Origin: Dehalococcoidia bacterium
Lineage (GTDB): Bacteria; Chloroflexota; Dehalococcoidia; Lucifugimonadales; UBA3495
Direction: 5' to 3'
Length of the DNA: 64,000 bases
NCBI GenBank assembly: GCA_003523055.1
Contig: DPHC01000005.1
Coordinates: 153,354-217,353 of the forward strand
In this document: positions 26,579 to 35,060 of the stretch, piece by piece
Numbering within the stretch: position 1 is the first letter of the stretch
How the letters are laid out: each line of letters starts with the position of its first letter
Translations under genes and position numbers: made by a program
Notes under the pieces: generated by a model
The model's database searches: none
What the model was told of the DNA's origin: nothing
Seen by the model: only the letters and a program-made list of their open reading frames with translations

Positions 26579-27753
26579 CCCCTAGGTAAGCCTAGGCCGC
26601 GCCCTGCAATTATATTTCTTTGGACCTCAGATGTTCCAGCAGCTATTTTATGGGAAAAGCTTATCATCCAATTTTCTTGGATCCTTCCAAGCAAAGGTGC
26701 CCAAGGATCGTCTTTTTTCAAAGTAGCTCTGGGACCGATGATTTCCAAACATGAATTTGTAACTTTTTGCAAGGTTTCACTGCCAAAAACCTTGCTGACT
26801 GATGCTTCTTTAGTTGGTACAATTCCCTGTTGTTGCATGTATGCAACGTTGTATGCCATCAGGCGAGCAACTTCACATTCGATTGACCTTTGCGCCAGTA
26901 GGTTTTGGATTCGTGGTTGATTTATTAGTGGATTCCCTAATGAGTCACTTACTTCTGTTGCGTATTGTTTTACGTCATCTATTAGGCGTCGCCCAATTGC
27001 TGAGTAGTCAATTCCTGATCGTTCGAAATCTAATAGAGTCACAGCAACGTACCAGCCTTTGTTAACTTCGCCGACTACGTTTTTAGCAGGGACTCTGACA
27101 TTGTCGAATATTACTTGGTTGAATTCACTTCCGCCAGTCATGTCTGTTATAGGGCGTACTTCGATACCAGGAGTTCGCATGTCGACTAATATAAAGCTAA
27201 TGCCTCGATGTTTAGGGGCTTCTAAGTCAGTCCTAGTTAGGCACATTATCCAGTCGGCTCTATGAGCTAAAGTGGTCCAGATTTTGGAACCATTTATGAC
27301 CCACTCATCTCCGTCTAGAACTGCTCTAGTGCTAACGGAGGCTAAGTCGGATCCAGACTCCGGTTCACTGTATCCTTGACACCATTGTACTTCGCCTCGT
27401 GCTACGGGTGGAAGAAACTGTTGCTTCTGTTCTTCTGTTCCATGAACCATCAAAGTAGGTGCGAACATTCTAACTCCAAATATGTCGCGACCAGGGGCTC
27501 TTAGGTAGGCTAATTCTTCGTTATAAATTGCAGTCCGGATTGGAGAGACTTCTTGGCCGCCATATTCTTTTGGCCAGTGCATAGTTAGCCAGCCTTTATC
27601 AGCGAGGTTTTTCCGGAAATCCATAGTTTTTTCCCAGTCCCAATTCTCTGGCCAGCGTCCTAACCCTTCCCAATCTGCTGGCAGTTCTTGCTGAACAAAA
27701 GCTCTTAAGTCTTTTCTAAACTGAATATCTTGATCAGTAAAAGTAAAATTCAC
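26575..27753 (-). CDS. Acyl-CoA dehydrogenase
   Basis: 392 residues. W-P-K-E-Y-G-G near residue 60, Q-G-Y-S-E-P-E-S-G-S-D-L-A near residue 136, W-I-N-G-S-K-I-W-T-T near residue 157 and the C-terminal A-A-G-T-S-E-V-Q-R-N-I-I-A mark a full-length FAD-dependent acyl-CoA dehydrogenase of the branch common in steroid and branched-acid degraders. It is followed upstream (24 bp) by a RAM-domain gene, likely in one transcript. The last codons contain a CCTAGG inverted repeat. Substrate unknown. Confidence 0.9.
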   Translation of the reverse strand: MNFTFTDQDIQFRKDLRAFVQQELPADWEGLGRWPENWDWEKTMDFRKNLADKGWLTMHWPKEYGGQEVSPIRTAIYNEELAYLRAPGRDIFGVRMFAPTLMVHGTEEQKQQFLPPVARGEVQWCQGYSEPESGSDLASVSTRAVLDGDEWVINGSKIWTTLAHRADWIMCLTRTDLEAPKHRGISFILVDMRTPGIEVRPITDMTGGSEFNQVIFDNVRVPAKNVVGEVNKGWYVAVTLLDFERSGIDYSAIGRRLIDDVKQYATEVSDSLGNPLINQPRIQNLLAQRSIECEVARLMAYNVAYMQQQGIVPTKEASVSKVFGSETLQKVTNSCLEIIGPRATLKKDDPWAPLLGRIQENWMISFSHKIAAGTSEVQRNIIAGRGLGLPRG

Positions 27754-27777
27754 TCGTGATTCTCCAAAAAAAGTTTT

Positions 27778-28014
27778 TTAATTGCCCACGGCCACGCAGG
27801 TTACAGTTCGAACCACGCCGTCTATCGTGTGGATGCTTTCAGTTACTATTGTGCCTACTATAGCCATATCATTGCCTTCAATCGTGGCTATTATGTCGTA
27901 TGGGCCAGTCACTACATCTACTACACTTATGCCATTTAGAGAATGCAGGATATCAGCAACTTCGCGAGTTTTTCCAACAGAAGTTTCTATAAGTAAATAA
28001 GCTTTGGCTAACAT
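27778..28014 (-). CDS. Lrp/AsnC RAM-domain protein without a DNA-binding domain
   Basis: 78 residues from the ATG at 28012-28014 (complement), preferred because AAAGGA lies 6 nt upstream; a TTG 30 bp further upstream is open but has no such site. The whole protein is an alpha-beta ligand-binding RAM domain (A-Y-L-L-I-E-T, G-P-Y-D-I-I-A near residue 42, then H-T-I-D-G-V near the end). Stand-alone RAM proteins bind amino acids and may modulate full-length Lrp-type regulators. It precedes the acyl-CoA dehydrogenase gene. Confidence 0.82.
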   Translation of the reverse strand: MLAKAYLLIETSVGKTREVADILHSLNGISVVDVVTGPYDIIATIEGNDMAIVGTIVTESIHTIDGVVRTVTCVAVGN

Positions 28015-28145
28015 GTTCAATCCTTTAATTAATATATTAGGCAATTATACACTCTAAGTTATATTTTGTTCTTGACGCATCAATTGATGATTTGTAAGAT
28101 AAAATTTGCTCTAAACAAAGAAAATACAACTTTGAAGTGTAAATA

Positions 28146-29201
28146 ATGAATACTGTGCCAATCGATATTCCTCCTCCAGAAATGTTTGCGAAATATGAAG
28201 AACTGATCAATCAAGCGCTTCATATCATGATCCCATTTAAAAATCATAAAGATATCTTTGACATTCATTCTTATCATGTTGGTATTTCTAATAGTGATGG
28301 AACTTTAGTAGGTAGTGATCAGTACATGGGAAAGTGTCTTAGATCTACGTTATGCGTTTTTATTTGTGAGGCCCTTGGTGGCAATGTCGACAACAGTATG
28401 CAGGCTGCGGTAGCTTTAGAACTGATACATAACTTCTCATTAATTCATGATGATATTCAGGATGGAGACGGAGAAAGAAGGCATCGGCCGACGGTATGGT
28501 CTATTTGGGGTGTCCCCAAAGCTTTGGTTTCTGGCAATGCTTTGCACACAGTAGGAGATATGTCTGTTTTTAAAAGTAATATCTACGATGTACCTGAGAA
28601 AATGCAAATTAAATTATCTAACTTGTTGACCGAAGCTTATATGAAAATGATTGTTGGACAATGCCAAGATTTAGAGTTTGAAAACAAAACCGATATTACT
28701 ACAGATATGTATTTGGGCATGATTGCAGGAAAAACAGGAGCATTAATACAAAATGCAATATTGATGGGAGCGTTGCTAGGCGGTAAAGAATACAATACTT
28801 TGCAAGCATTTGAAGAATTTGGATTTCTTATAGGCCAAGCTTTTCAAATACGTGACGATTTTTTAGGTATTTGGGGTGAAGAGTCTAAAACCGGAAAACC
28901 TATAGGGAATGATATCATTAGGAAAAAGAAAACCTTTCCAGTTGTATATGGATTTGAAAATGCACATGGAGCTCGGAAATCACAATTATTGAATATATAT
29001 AACATGAAGGAACTTTATGATGATGATAGAACCAAAGTATTACAGGTGTTAGAAGACGTAGGTGCTAAAGAAGCTACACTTGATTTCATTGATGAGGTTT
29101 CTGAGCGGGCTATGAACATTGTTAATCAATTGGAGATGCCGACGTGGGCAAGCATAGAATTAAAGAAACTAGTTTTTTTCTTGGCTAATAGAGATTTGTA
29201 G
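28146..29201 (+). CDS. Polyprenyl (geranylgeranyl-type) diphosphate synthase
   Basis: 351 residues. The first Asp-rich motif H-D-D-I-Q-D-G-D at residues 101-108 is followed by R-R-H-R-P, and the second, R-D-D-F-L-G near residue 238, by the lysine-containing K-T-G-K-P. These coordinate Mg2+ and diphosphate. Residues just before the first motif (F-S-L-I-H) lack bulky aromatics close to it except Phe, consistent with a C15-C20 product. It builds isoprenoid chains for quinones, carotenoids or lipids. Its stop is followed immediately by the ATG of the SDR gene with no gap. Confidence 0.88.
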   Translation: MNTVPIDIPPPEMFAKYEELINQALHIMIPFKNHKDIFDIHSYHVGISNSDGTLVGSDQYMGKCLRSTLCVFICEALGGNVDNSMQAAVALELIHNFSLIHDDIQDGDGERRHRPTVWSIWGVPKALVSGNALHTVGDMSVFKSNIYDVPEKMQIKLSNLLTEAYMKMIVGQCQDLEFENKTDITTDMYLGMIAGKTGALIQNAILMGALLGGKEYNTLQAFEEFGFLIGQAFQIRDDFLGIWGEESKTGKPIGNDIIRKKKTFPVVYGFENAHGARKSQLLNIYNMKELYDDDRTKVLQVLEDVGAKEATLDFIDEVSERAMNIVNQLEMPTWASIELKKLVFFLANRDL

Positions 29202-30203
29202 ATGCTTGATGAAAAACAACTTAATAAGCGAATTGCTATTATAGGTCATGAAAATGCAATTGTAGGTCAATTGTTAAAAAAGCTTCAAGACCAAGATTAT
29301 ATTTCTAATTTAGTTTCAATAAATGAAACATTAACCCCAATACCGGTCAAGAAACTGACTGCAGTTAGACAAAGCATCGATAGTCCTTACTACACTATTT
29401 TAAGGCGACATAGGGTTAATACAATAATTCATATGGGATTATACAATTCATTGGATGTCCCTAGTAAATTGTTACCAGATCTTTCTGATCGTAACGATAA
29501 GGTGATAGATTCGTTGTTGGACTCTTGCGAGAACTCTGATATTGATCACTTGGTATTTATAAGTTCCTCATGCATCTATCATTCTGCGCCAGTGGATTGG
29601 GCATCTGTAAGTGAGTCTGATGTACATGAATCTGAGAAAGGGTTGTCTTTGGGGTTAGATCATTACAAGGCTGAACAGAAATTACGACAATATGCTAATA
29701 ACAATTCTCATATAGCGGTTACAATTTTGAGACCGTCTTCTGTTTTAGGACCTTCTAGTAATAGGATAATGTGCCTTGAATCAGTATCTTGGAATACAGT
29801 TTCAATTAAAAACGGTTTTCCACTGCAATTTATGCATGAATATGATTTTATTGACGCTATCGATAAAACTGTAGAATCTATTCCAATAGGCGTTTTTAAT
29901 ATTGCGTCGGCAGGGGTTATATATCCTGCTGAAATAAAAAAAATTATTGGGAAGAAAATCATTTCAATCCCAAGATCGTTCCCGTATTTCTTGGTAAAAT
30001 GGCTTATTAGGTTCATATCATTTCATAACATTAAGGACTTCCATTGGAAGTCCTTAATGTATCCTGTTGTTATGTCCACAGTGAAATTCACTAATGAAAC
30101 AGCATTCCAACCGATGTTTAATTCAAACGATGCTGTAACTGATTACATATATAGCAATATTATTATGAAAGAAGAAGTAGAGATCATTTACGATGGAAAG
30201 TGA
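29202..30203 (+). CDS. NAD(P)-dependent epimerase/SDR-like protein
   Basis: 333 residues. I-I-G-H-E-N-A-I-V-G at the start is a Rossmann loop variant; I-I-H-M-G-L near residue 65, F-I-S-S-S-C-I-Y near residue 122, and L-R-P-S-S-V-L-G-P near residue 177 match extended SDRs. The usual YxxxK is not intact: the site reads H-Y-K-A-E-Q-K, with Lys at +1 and +5 from the Tyr. It may have altered catalysis. Its ATG follows the prenyl synthase stop directly. A perfect 16-bp inverted repeat lies inside the coding sequence at 30028-30060. Confidence 0.72.
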   Translation: MLDEKQLNKRIAIIGHENAIVGQLLKKLQDQDYISNLVSINETLTPIPVKKLTAVRQSIDSPYYTILRRHRVNTIIHMGLYNSLDVPSKLLPDLSDRNDKVIDSLLDSCENSDIDHLVFISSSCIYHSAPVDWASVSESDVHESEKGLSLGLDHYKAEQKLRQYANNNSHIAVTILRPSSVLGPSSNRIMCLESVSWNTVSIKNGFPLQFMHEYDFIDAIDKTVESIPIGVFNIASAGVIYPAEIKKIIGKKIISIPRSFPYFLVKWLIRFISFHNIKDFHWKSLMYPVVMSTVKFTNETAFQPMFNSNDAVTDYIYSNIIMKEEVEIIYDGK

Positions 30204-30228
30204 AGCTAATAAAAATTATACTTCACTT
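30198..30228. terminator. Candidate bidirectional terminator hairpin
   Basis: AAGTGAAG (30198-30205) and its exact reverse complement (30221-30228) form an 8-bp stem around a 15-nt AT-rich loop, exactly between the convergent SDR and aldo/keto reductase stops. A short T-run follows on the plus strand. Confidence 0.4.
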
Positions 30229-31223
30229 AAGTTTTGATTAATATCTTCTTCAAATTTAAAATCTGTATTCCATAATTGTAATATTTCGGCATCTTCGGAT
30301 TCACTGAATTCTGTACATTCAAGAGATTCTACAAAATGATTTAAGTCGGATAAGTTTGTTATGTTAGGTAAGACACTTATGATAGTTGGCTGAGCAAGGC
30401 AAAATTGTATAGCAGCTTGGCTTAAAGTTCGCCCAATTTCTTCTCCATATATGAAATCTAGTTTTTCAACTCGCTTGAGTGCCCAGGCTAGCCACTCTAT
30501 TCGTCGGTGAGACCGATGGTCGCCCTCTTTGAAAATGGGAGGTTCTTTGTACTTCCCTGTAAGAGCTTCAGATGCGTGAGGTACTCTTGAAATAAGTCCG
30601 ACTTCCATATCTTTTGCTGTTTTGAAAAAATCTCTAGCTGGGTCTTGCTCAAGAATACTATAAATAATCTGTAGGGATGTGACGTGACGTTCTTTCATAG
30701 ATGCTTCACCTTCTTCAAACCAGCCAATATCGGGACCTAATGCTGATCCGTAATGACGAATCTTCCCTTCAGATTTCAATTCCTCTAGTGTTTCAAAAAC
30801 ATAGTCTTGTTCAATAGTGTCAATTCTTGGATTATGCAATTGATATATATCTATGTAGTCAGTTTTTAGTCTTTTCAAGCTTTGTTCACACGCAAATTTA
30901 ATAAATTCAGGTTCAAATTTTTGTGGACGTTCTTGATGCCCAATTCTAGGAGTTTTATCGTAAAAATCGTACCCGAACTTAGTGGCTATAACCATATCGT
31001 GCCTTTTATGCCCTAAGTATTTAGCTAGTACCTCTTCTCCAAACCCTTCTCCATAGGTGTCAGCGGTATCAAAGAAATTGATGCCCAATTCCAAAGCGTT
31101 TTCGAGAAGAGACTGTTTATCATTGTCTTCTATGTGGCCCCACCAATTGGTAGCTACAGTCCATGCTCCGAATCCAATTTCTGAGAGGTGTAAGTCTGAT
31201 TTCGGTAATTTTCTATATTTCAT
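30216..31223 (-). CDS. Aldo/keto reductase
   Basis: 335 residues. The tetrad is visible: Asp and Tyr in F-D-T-A-D-T-Y-G near residue 50, Lys in I-A-T-K-F-G near residue 82 and His in Y-Q-L-H-N near residue 128. The TIM-barrel pattern and later loops fit the AKR family, which reduces aldehydes and ketones with NADPH. The substrate is unknown. It is 15 bp downstream of the DUF1802 gene and both are on the minus strand with tatD, forming a three-gene group. Confidence 0.9.
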   Translation of the reverse strand: MKYRKLPKSDLHLSEIGFGAWTVATNWWGHIEDNDKQSLLENALELGINFFDTADTYGEGFGEEVLAKYLGHKRHDMVIATKFGYDFYDKTPRIGHQERPQKFEPEFIKFACEQSLKRLKTDYIDIYQLHNPRIDTIEQDYVFETLEELKSEGKIRHYGSALGPDIGWFEEGEASMKERHVTSLQIIYSILEQDPARDFFKTAKDMEVGLISRVPHASEALTGKYKEPPIFKEGDHRSHRRIEWLAWALKRVEKLDFIYGEEIGRTLSQAAIQFCLAQPTIISVLPNITNLSDLNHFVESLECTEFSESEDAEILQLWNTDFKFEEDINQNLSEV

Positions 31224-31238
31224 TAATTCCCCTGATGA

Positions 31239-31814
31239 TTATTTAAGAGCGTTTTTAATCTGGGTGATAGTGTCTTGTAGTTTTTGTTCGCTCATCACAG
31301 ACGTAGATGCTATATCTAAAGGTTGCTCTAGCTCAACCCAGGACTTACAACCTCCATACTCTGATTTGTAAGGAACAGTAATAGGTTTATCTAATTTGCT
31401 AACTTTAAGTAACATGATCGATAATGGGAAATTAGGTTTCCATCTCAGTCTCGATTCTGCGTAATTAGCGGTCCAAATATGGTAATCGTTGAGTTTCTGT
31501 AATGTGGAATGGTCGGTAGTTTCTATTACTTCTACGACTTCTGCCCAGGTGTTGAATATGACGGACTCGGTTTGCACATTTGATTGTTCATATGGTTGTA
31601 TTTTACTTTGGTAAAGAGGTTTTAATAGCTCAAGTGATTGATGTTCAAATGTTGGATATAATAAGAAGTTATCATGAATTACTGTAAAGTGCTTAGAATC
31701 TTCTCGTATGCCGCCTTTACGGAGTAACATAATTTGCTCTCCATCGATTAGTGCGTCTACTGCAACTGCCCATTCTTTAAACGCTACTTTACATGTTGTT
31801 TTTGTATTAACCAT
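31239..31814 (-). CDS. DUF1802 family protein
   Basis: 191 residues. F-K-E-W-A-V-A-V-D-A-L near residue 11, then L-L-R-K-G-G-I-R near residue 29 and F-L-L-Y-P-T-F-E-H-Q near residue 50 match DUF1802. The N-terminal part recalls a restriction-endonuclease-like or nucleotide-handling fold but no activity has been shown. An AGGAGG precedes the ATG. It lies between tatD and the aldo/keto reductase gene. Confidence 0.82.
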   Translation of the reverse strand: MVNTKTTCKVAFKEWAVAVDALIDGEQIMLLRKGGIREDSKHFTVIHDNFLLYPTFEHQSLELLKPLYQSKIQPYEQSNVQTESVIFNTWAEVVEVIETTDHSTLQKLNDYHIWTANYAESRLRWKPNFPLSIMLLKVSKLDKPITVPYKSEYGGCKSWVELEQPLDIASTSVMSEQKLQDTITQIKNALK

Positions 31815-31847
31815 CAGTCCTCCTAGTTTTTACAGGCGTTTATTATA

Positions 31848-32621
31848 TCAAAATTTTACTAATGATTTTAAATTAGCTGTAGTTGTATTTCCAACTTCTT
31901 CGATTGATATGTTTTTTATTAATGCCATGCGGGATGCAATATCCATCAAATGACGAGGTTCAGTCCAGCTTTGGCGGTTTTTTTTGAAAGGCTGAGGATA
32001 ACAATCTGTTTCTAAAACCATATTTGATAAAGGGATATGTTTAACAGTAGTTTGAAGTTCAGGAATTCTGAGTAAAGGCCGGGCGATAGATATGTAAAAT
32101 CCCAGATCTATGGCTTGTAGAGCAGTTCGTATATTAGATTGAAAATAGTGCATGATTCCGCCTACTTTGAAAGCCTGCTCTTCTTTTAGTAAGTTGAATA
32201 CGTCATCGTGGGATTCTCTTGAATGGAAAATTATAGGTTTGTTAGCAGCGATTGCTATACGGATTTGTTCTCTGAACACTTGTTGCTGAAGGGCTTTATT
32301 AGGTGATCCGGGTAAATAGTCTAATCCAATTTCACTCATGCAGACGACTTTGTCATTGTTTGTAATCATAGAATAAAGTAATAATGACTGTTTTTCATCA
32401 AGTAGTTGTGTTACCTCTGAAGGATGTATGCCGGTTCCAGCATAAATCATGGGGTACTGGTTTGCGAGGCTGATGCATTTTTTTGTTGACTTTAAAGTTG
32501 TGCCGGCTGCTATTATATGAGTAACGTTATGCGCTATTGCTCTTTCTATTATTCCAGGTAGTTCTTCATTGTCATATTGGTCAACATGAGTATGGCTGTC
32601 ACATAGATTTATCATAGTCAC
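31848..32621 (-). CDS. tatD: TatD-family metal-dependent deoxyribonuclease
   Basis: 257 residues. D-S-H-T-H-V-D at residues 8-14 binds the first metals, E-I-G-L-D-Y near residue 96 and I-F-H-S-R-E near residue 130 follow, and L-E-T-D near residue 208 completes the TatD/YcfH site. The family comprises Mg2+-dependent DNases of the TIM-barrel amidohydrolase superfamily, with roles in repair and DNA turnover. The start is GTG at 32621 or ATG at 32615; neither has a clear ribosome binding site. It is the first gene of the minus group running to 30216. Confidence 0.9.
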   Translation of the reverse strand: MTMINLCDSHTHVDQYDNEELPGIIERAIAHNVTHIIAAGTTLKSTKKCISLANQYPMIYAGTGIHPSEVTQLLDEKQSLLLYSMITNNDKVVCMSEIGLDYLPGSPNKALQQQVFREQIRIAIAANKPIIFHSRESHDDVFNLLKEEQAFKVGGIMHYFQSNIRTALQAIDLGFYISIARPLLRIPELQTTVKHIPLSNMVLETDCYPQPFKKNRQSWTEPRHLMDIASRMALIKNISIEEVGNTTTANLKSLVKF

Positions 32622-32809
32622 TTTAGATTACAGATTTAGCAATTTGCTATATAATAGCAACATAAACATTTTATTGTAGATTATATTGTGTGTCAAAAAT
32701 CTATTAATGCAGTTATGATATTGCAATAGCTAAGGATTTGACATAAAGATTCATGAATGGCCGTTCAAAATCAATATTGGCCATAATTTTTTAACAGACG
32801 AGGGAAAGT
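32622..32809 (+). promoter_or_regulatory. suf operon upstream region with palindromic -10
   Basis: 188 bp divergent region. TTGCTAT-ATA-ATAGCAA at 32644-32660 is a perfect 7-bp inverted repeat with TATAAT (32650-32655) at its centre. A TTGACA lies at 32738-32743. A second inverted repeat, ATGGCC (32757-32762) and GGCCAT (32779-32784), lies closer to sufB. GAGGGAAAG serves the ATG at 32810. The palindromes may be operators for an iron-sulfur regulator, but none matches a known consensus that I can name. Confidence 0.35.
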
Positions 32810-34270
32810 ATGACGAGCCCAAAAAGTATTTCAAGACATTCTACTGATTTAGATACAGAATATAAATGGGGATTCACCATGGACGTAGAAGGTGATGTCG
32901 CTCCCAAAGGTTTAAGTGAAGAGATTGTTAGGTTTATATCATCGAAAAAGAATGAACCTGAGTGGCTACTTGAATGGAGATTACAAGCATTTAAATTTTG
33001 GGAAAGTCAAATAGATGTACACCCGGAATGGGCTAATGTTAGTTTTCCCAAGATCGATTTTCAAGATTTGCATTATTATGCAGATCCGACTGCTAAAAAA
33101 GATGGACCGAAAAGCTTAGATGAAGTGGACCCTGAAATAATCGAAGGTTTTAATAAATTAGGAATACCGATCGAAGAACAAAAGCAATTGGCTGGAGTAG
33201 CAATAGATGCTGTATTAGACAGTGTCTCTGTAGCTACTACTTACCAAGATATGTTGGAAAAAGAAGGCATAATATTTTGCTCGATTAGTGAAGCTGTCCA
33301 AAAGCATCCAGATTTAGTAAAAAAATACTTGGGTTCTGTGGTTCCATATTCTGACAATTATTACGCTTGTTTGAATGCAGCTGTATTCAGTGATGGATCA
33401 TTTGCATATATCCCTAAAGGTACAAGATGCCCGATAGAATTAATGACATATTTTAGAATAAACCAGATAAATAGCGGGCAATTTGAAAGAACATTGATTG
33501 TAGCAGAAGATGATAGTTATGTTAGTTACTTGGAAGGATGCACAGCTCCAGTAAGAAAAGAATCTCAACTGCATGCAGCGGTCGTAGAATTAGTCGCAAT
33601 GGACAATGCTGAAATCAAATATTCAACTTTACAAAATTGGTATCCGGGCGATAAAAATGGCCAAGGAGGAATATATAATTTTGTGACAAAGAGAGGAAAA
33701 GCAGTAGGTGTAAATTCGAAAATTTCATGGACTCAAGTAGAAACAGGTTCTGCTATAACATGGAAATATCCTAGTGTTATTTTGCAAGGAGATAATTCCA
33801 TAGGAGAATTTTATTCTGTGGCATTGGTTAATAATTACCAACAAGCAGATACTGGAACCAAGATGATTCATATTGGTAAAAACACTAAGAGCACTATTAT
33901 TGCTAAAGGTATTTCGGCAGGCCATGCTGAAAATACTTATAGAGGATTAGTAAAAATAAACCCATCTGCTACCGGAGCAAAGAATTTTACTCAATGTGAT
34001 TCATTGCTTGTTGGAGATACGTGCGGAGCACACACAGTTCCTTATATTGAGGTTAAAAATCCAACGGCTCAATTAGAACATGAAGCAACTACTTCTAAAG
34101 TGAGCGATGATCAGTTGTTCTATTGCCAGCAACGAGGTATTGGCCAAGAAGAAGCTCACTATATGATTATTAACGGGTTTTGCAGAGGAATATTCCAAGA
34201 ATTGCCGTTCGAATTCGCAATGGAAGCTTCACAATTACTAAAGGTTAGTTTAGAGGGGACAGTAGGATAA
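32810..34270 (+). CDS. sufB: Fe-S cluster assembly protein SufB
   Basis: 486 residues, full length. The N-terminal helical part (Y-K-W-G-F near residue 19) is followed by a beta-helix core. R-C-P-I-E-L near residue 207 and Y-L-E-G-C-T-A-P near residue 240 are SufB hallmarks, and the conserved end (R-G-I-G-Q-E-E-A near residue 444) is present. SufB is the scaffold on which SufS-delivered sulfur and iron form clusters, in complex with SufC and SufD. First gene of a sufB-C-D-S-U transcript with gaps of 2-43 bp. Confidence 0.96.
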   Translation: MTSPKSISRHSTDLDTEYKWGFTMDVEGDVAPKGLSEEIVRFISSKKNEPEWLLEWRLQAFKFWESQIDVHPEWANVSFPKIDFQDLHYYADPTAKKDGPKSLDEVDPEIIEGFNKLGIPIEEQKQLAGVAIDAVLDSVSVATTYQDMLEKEGIIFCSISEAVQKHPDLVKKYLGSVVPYSDNYYACLNAAVFSDGSFAYIPKGTRCPIELMTYFRINQINSGQFERTLIVAEDDSYVSYLEGCTAPVRKESQLHAAVVELVAMDNAEIKYSTLQNWYPGDKNGQGGIYNFVTKRGKAVGVNSKISWTQVETGSAITWKYPSVILQGDNSIGEFYSVALVNNYQQADTGTKMIHIGKNTKSTIIAKGISAGHAENTYRGLVKINPSATGAKNFTQCDSLLVGDTCGAHTVPYIEVKNPTAQLEHEATTSKVSDDQLFYCQQRGIGQEEAHYMIINGFCRGIFQELPFEFAMEASQLLKVSLEGTVG

Positions 34271-34276
34271 ATATAC

Positions 34277-35017
34277 ATGATTGAAGTTAAAGATTTAAAA
34301 GCTAATATTGAAGAAAAAGAAATATTAAAAGGGATTAATTTAATTATAAATCCAGGAGAAGTGCATGCTATTATGGGGCCTAATGGCTCAGGTAAAAGCA
34401 CATTAGCTAACGTGATAGCTGGCCGTCCTGAATACACTGTAACAAGCGGGTCTGTACAATTTGAACAGCAAGAGCTTTTAGCATTAGAACCTGAAGATCG
34501 CGCTCGTGCAGGAGTTTTTCTAGCTTTCCAGTACCCTACAGAATTACCAGGAGTTAGAGCTTGGCAGTTCTTAAAAGCTGCCGTTGATGCAATCAGAGTG
34601 CACAATGGTGACCCTGAATATACCGCAAGAGAGTTTGATCTGAGATTAAAAGAATGTGTTTCAGAAGTGTCTATTGATCCAGAATTGGTTAAAAGAAATG
34701 TCAATGAAGGATTTTCTGGAGGTGAGAAAAAACGAAACGAAATACTCCAAATGACGCTATTAAATCCCAAACTAGCTATTTTAGATGAAACTGATTCTGG
34801 GTTAGACATAGATGCTCTTAAAATTGTTGCTGATGGGGTAAACAATTTTAGAAATGAAAATAACGCGGTACTAGTTGTAACTCACTATCAAAGACTATTG
34901 AATTATATAGTTCCCGATAAAGTACATGTGCTGTTTGATGGAAGAATAGTTCAATCTGGTGGTCCTGAGCTTGCGTTGGAATTAGAGGCTAAAGGATATG
35001 ATTGGGTTAAAAATTAA
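34277..35017 (+). CDS. sufC: Fe-S cluster assembly ATPase SufC
   Basis: 246 residues. Walker A G-P-N-G-S-G-K-S-T lies at residues 34-42, the ABC signature is F-S-G-G-E-K-K-R near residue 145, and Walker B reads L-A-I-L-D-E-T-D-S-G-L-D, the SufC form. SufC is a soluble ABC ATPase whose dimerisation reshapes the SufBCD complex to expose the assembly site. The start lies 6 bp after sufB. Confidence 0.97.
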   Translation: MIEVKDLKANIEEKEILKGINLIINPGEVHAIMGPNGSGKSTLANVIAGRPEYTVTSGSVQFEQQELLALEPEDRARAGVFLAFQYPTELPGVRAWQFLKAAVDAIRVHNGDPEYTAREFDLRLKECVSEVSIDPELVKRNVNEGFSGGEKKRNEILQMTLLNPKLAILDETDSGLDIDALKIVADGVNNFRNENNAVLVVTHYQRLLNYIVPDKVHVLFDGRIVQSGGPELALELEAKGYDWVKN

Positions 35018-35060
35018 AATGGAACTTGTTCTAAAAGTGTCGTTTTAGGATGTGTAGATT

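Noticed and set aside
26581..26596. CCTAGG-TAAG-CCTAGG inverted repeat at the end of the acyl-CoA dehydrogenase gene
   Set aside because: Short, inside coding sequence, and without a T-run; could be chance in conserved codons.
34159..34845. 228-codon minus-strand frame opposite sufB/sufC
   Set aside because: Ser-rich shadow of sufC, which has intact Walker and signature motifs.
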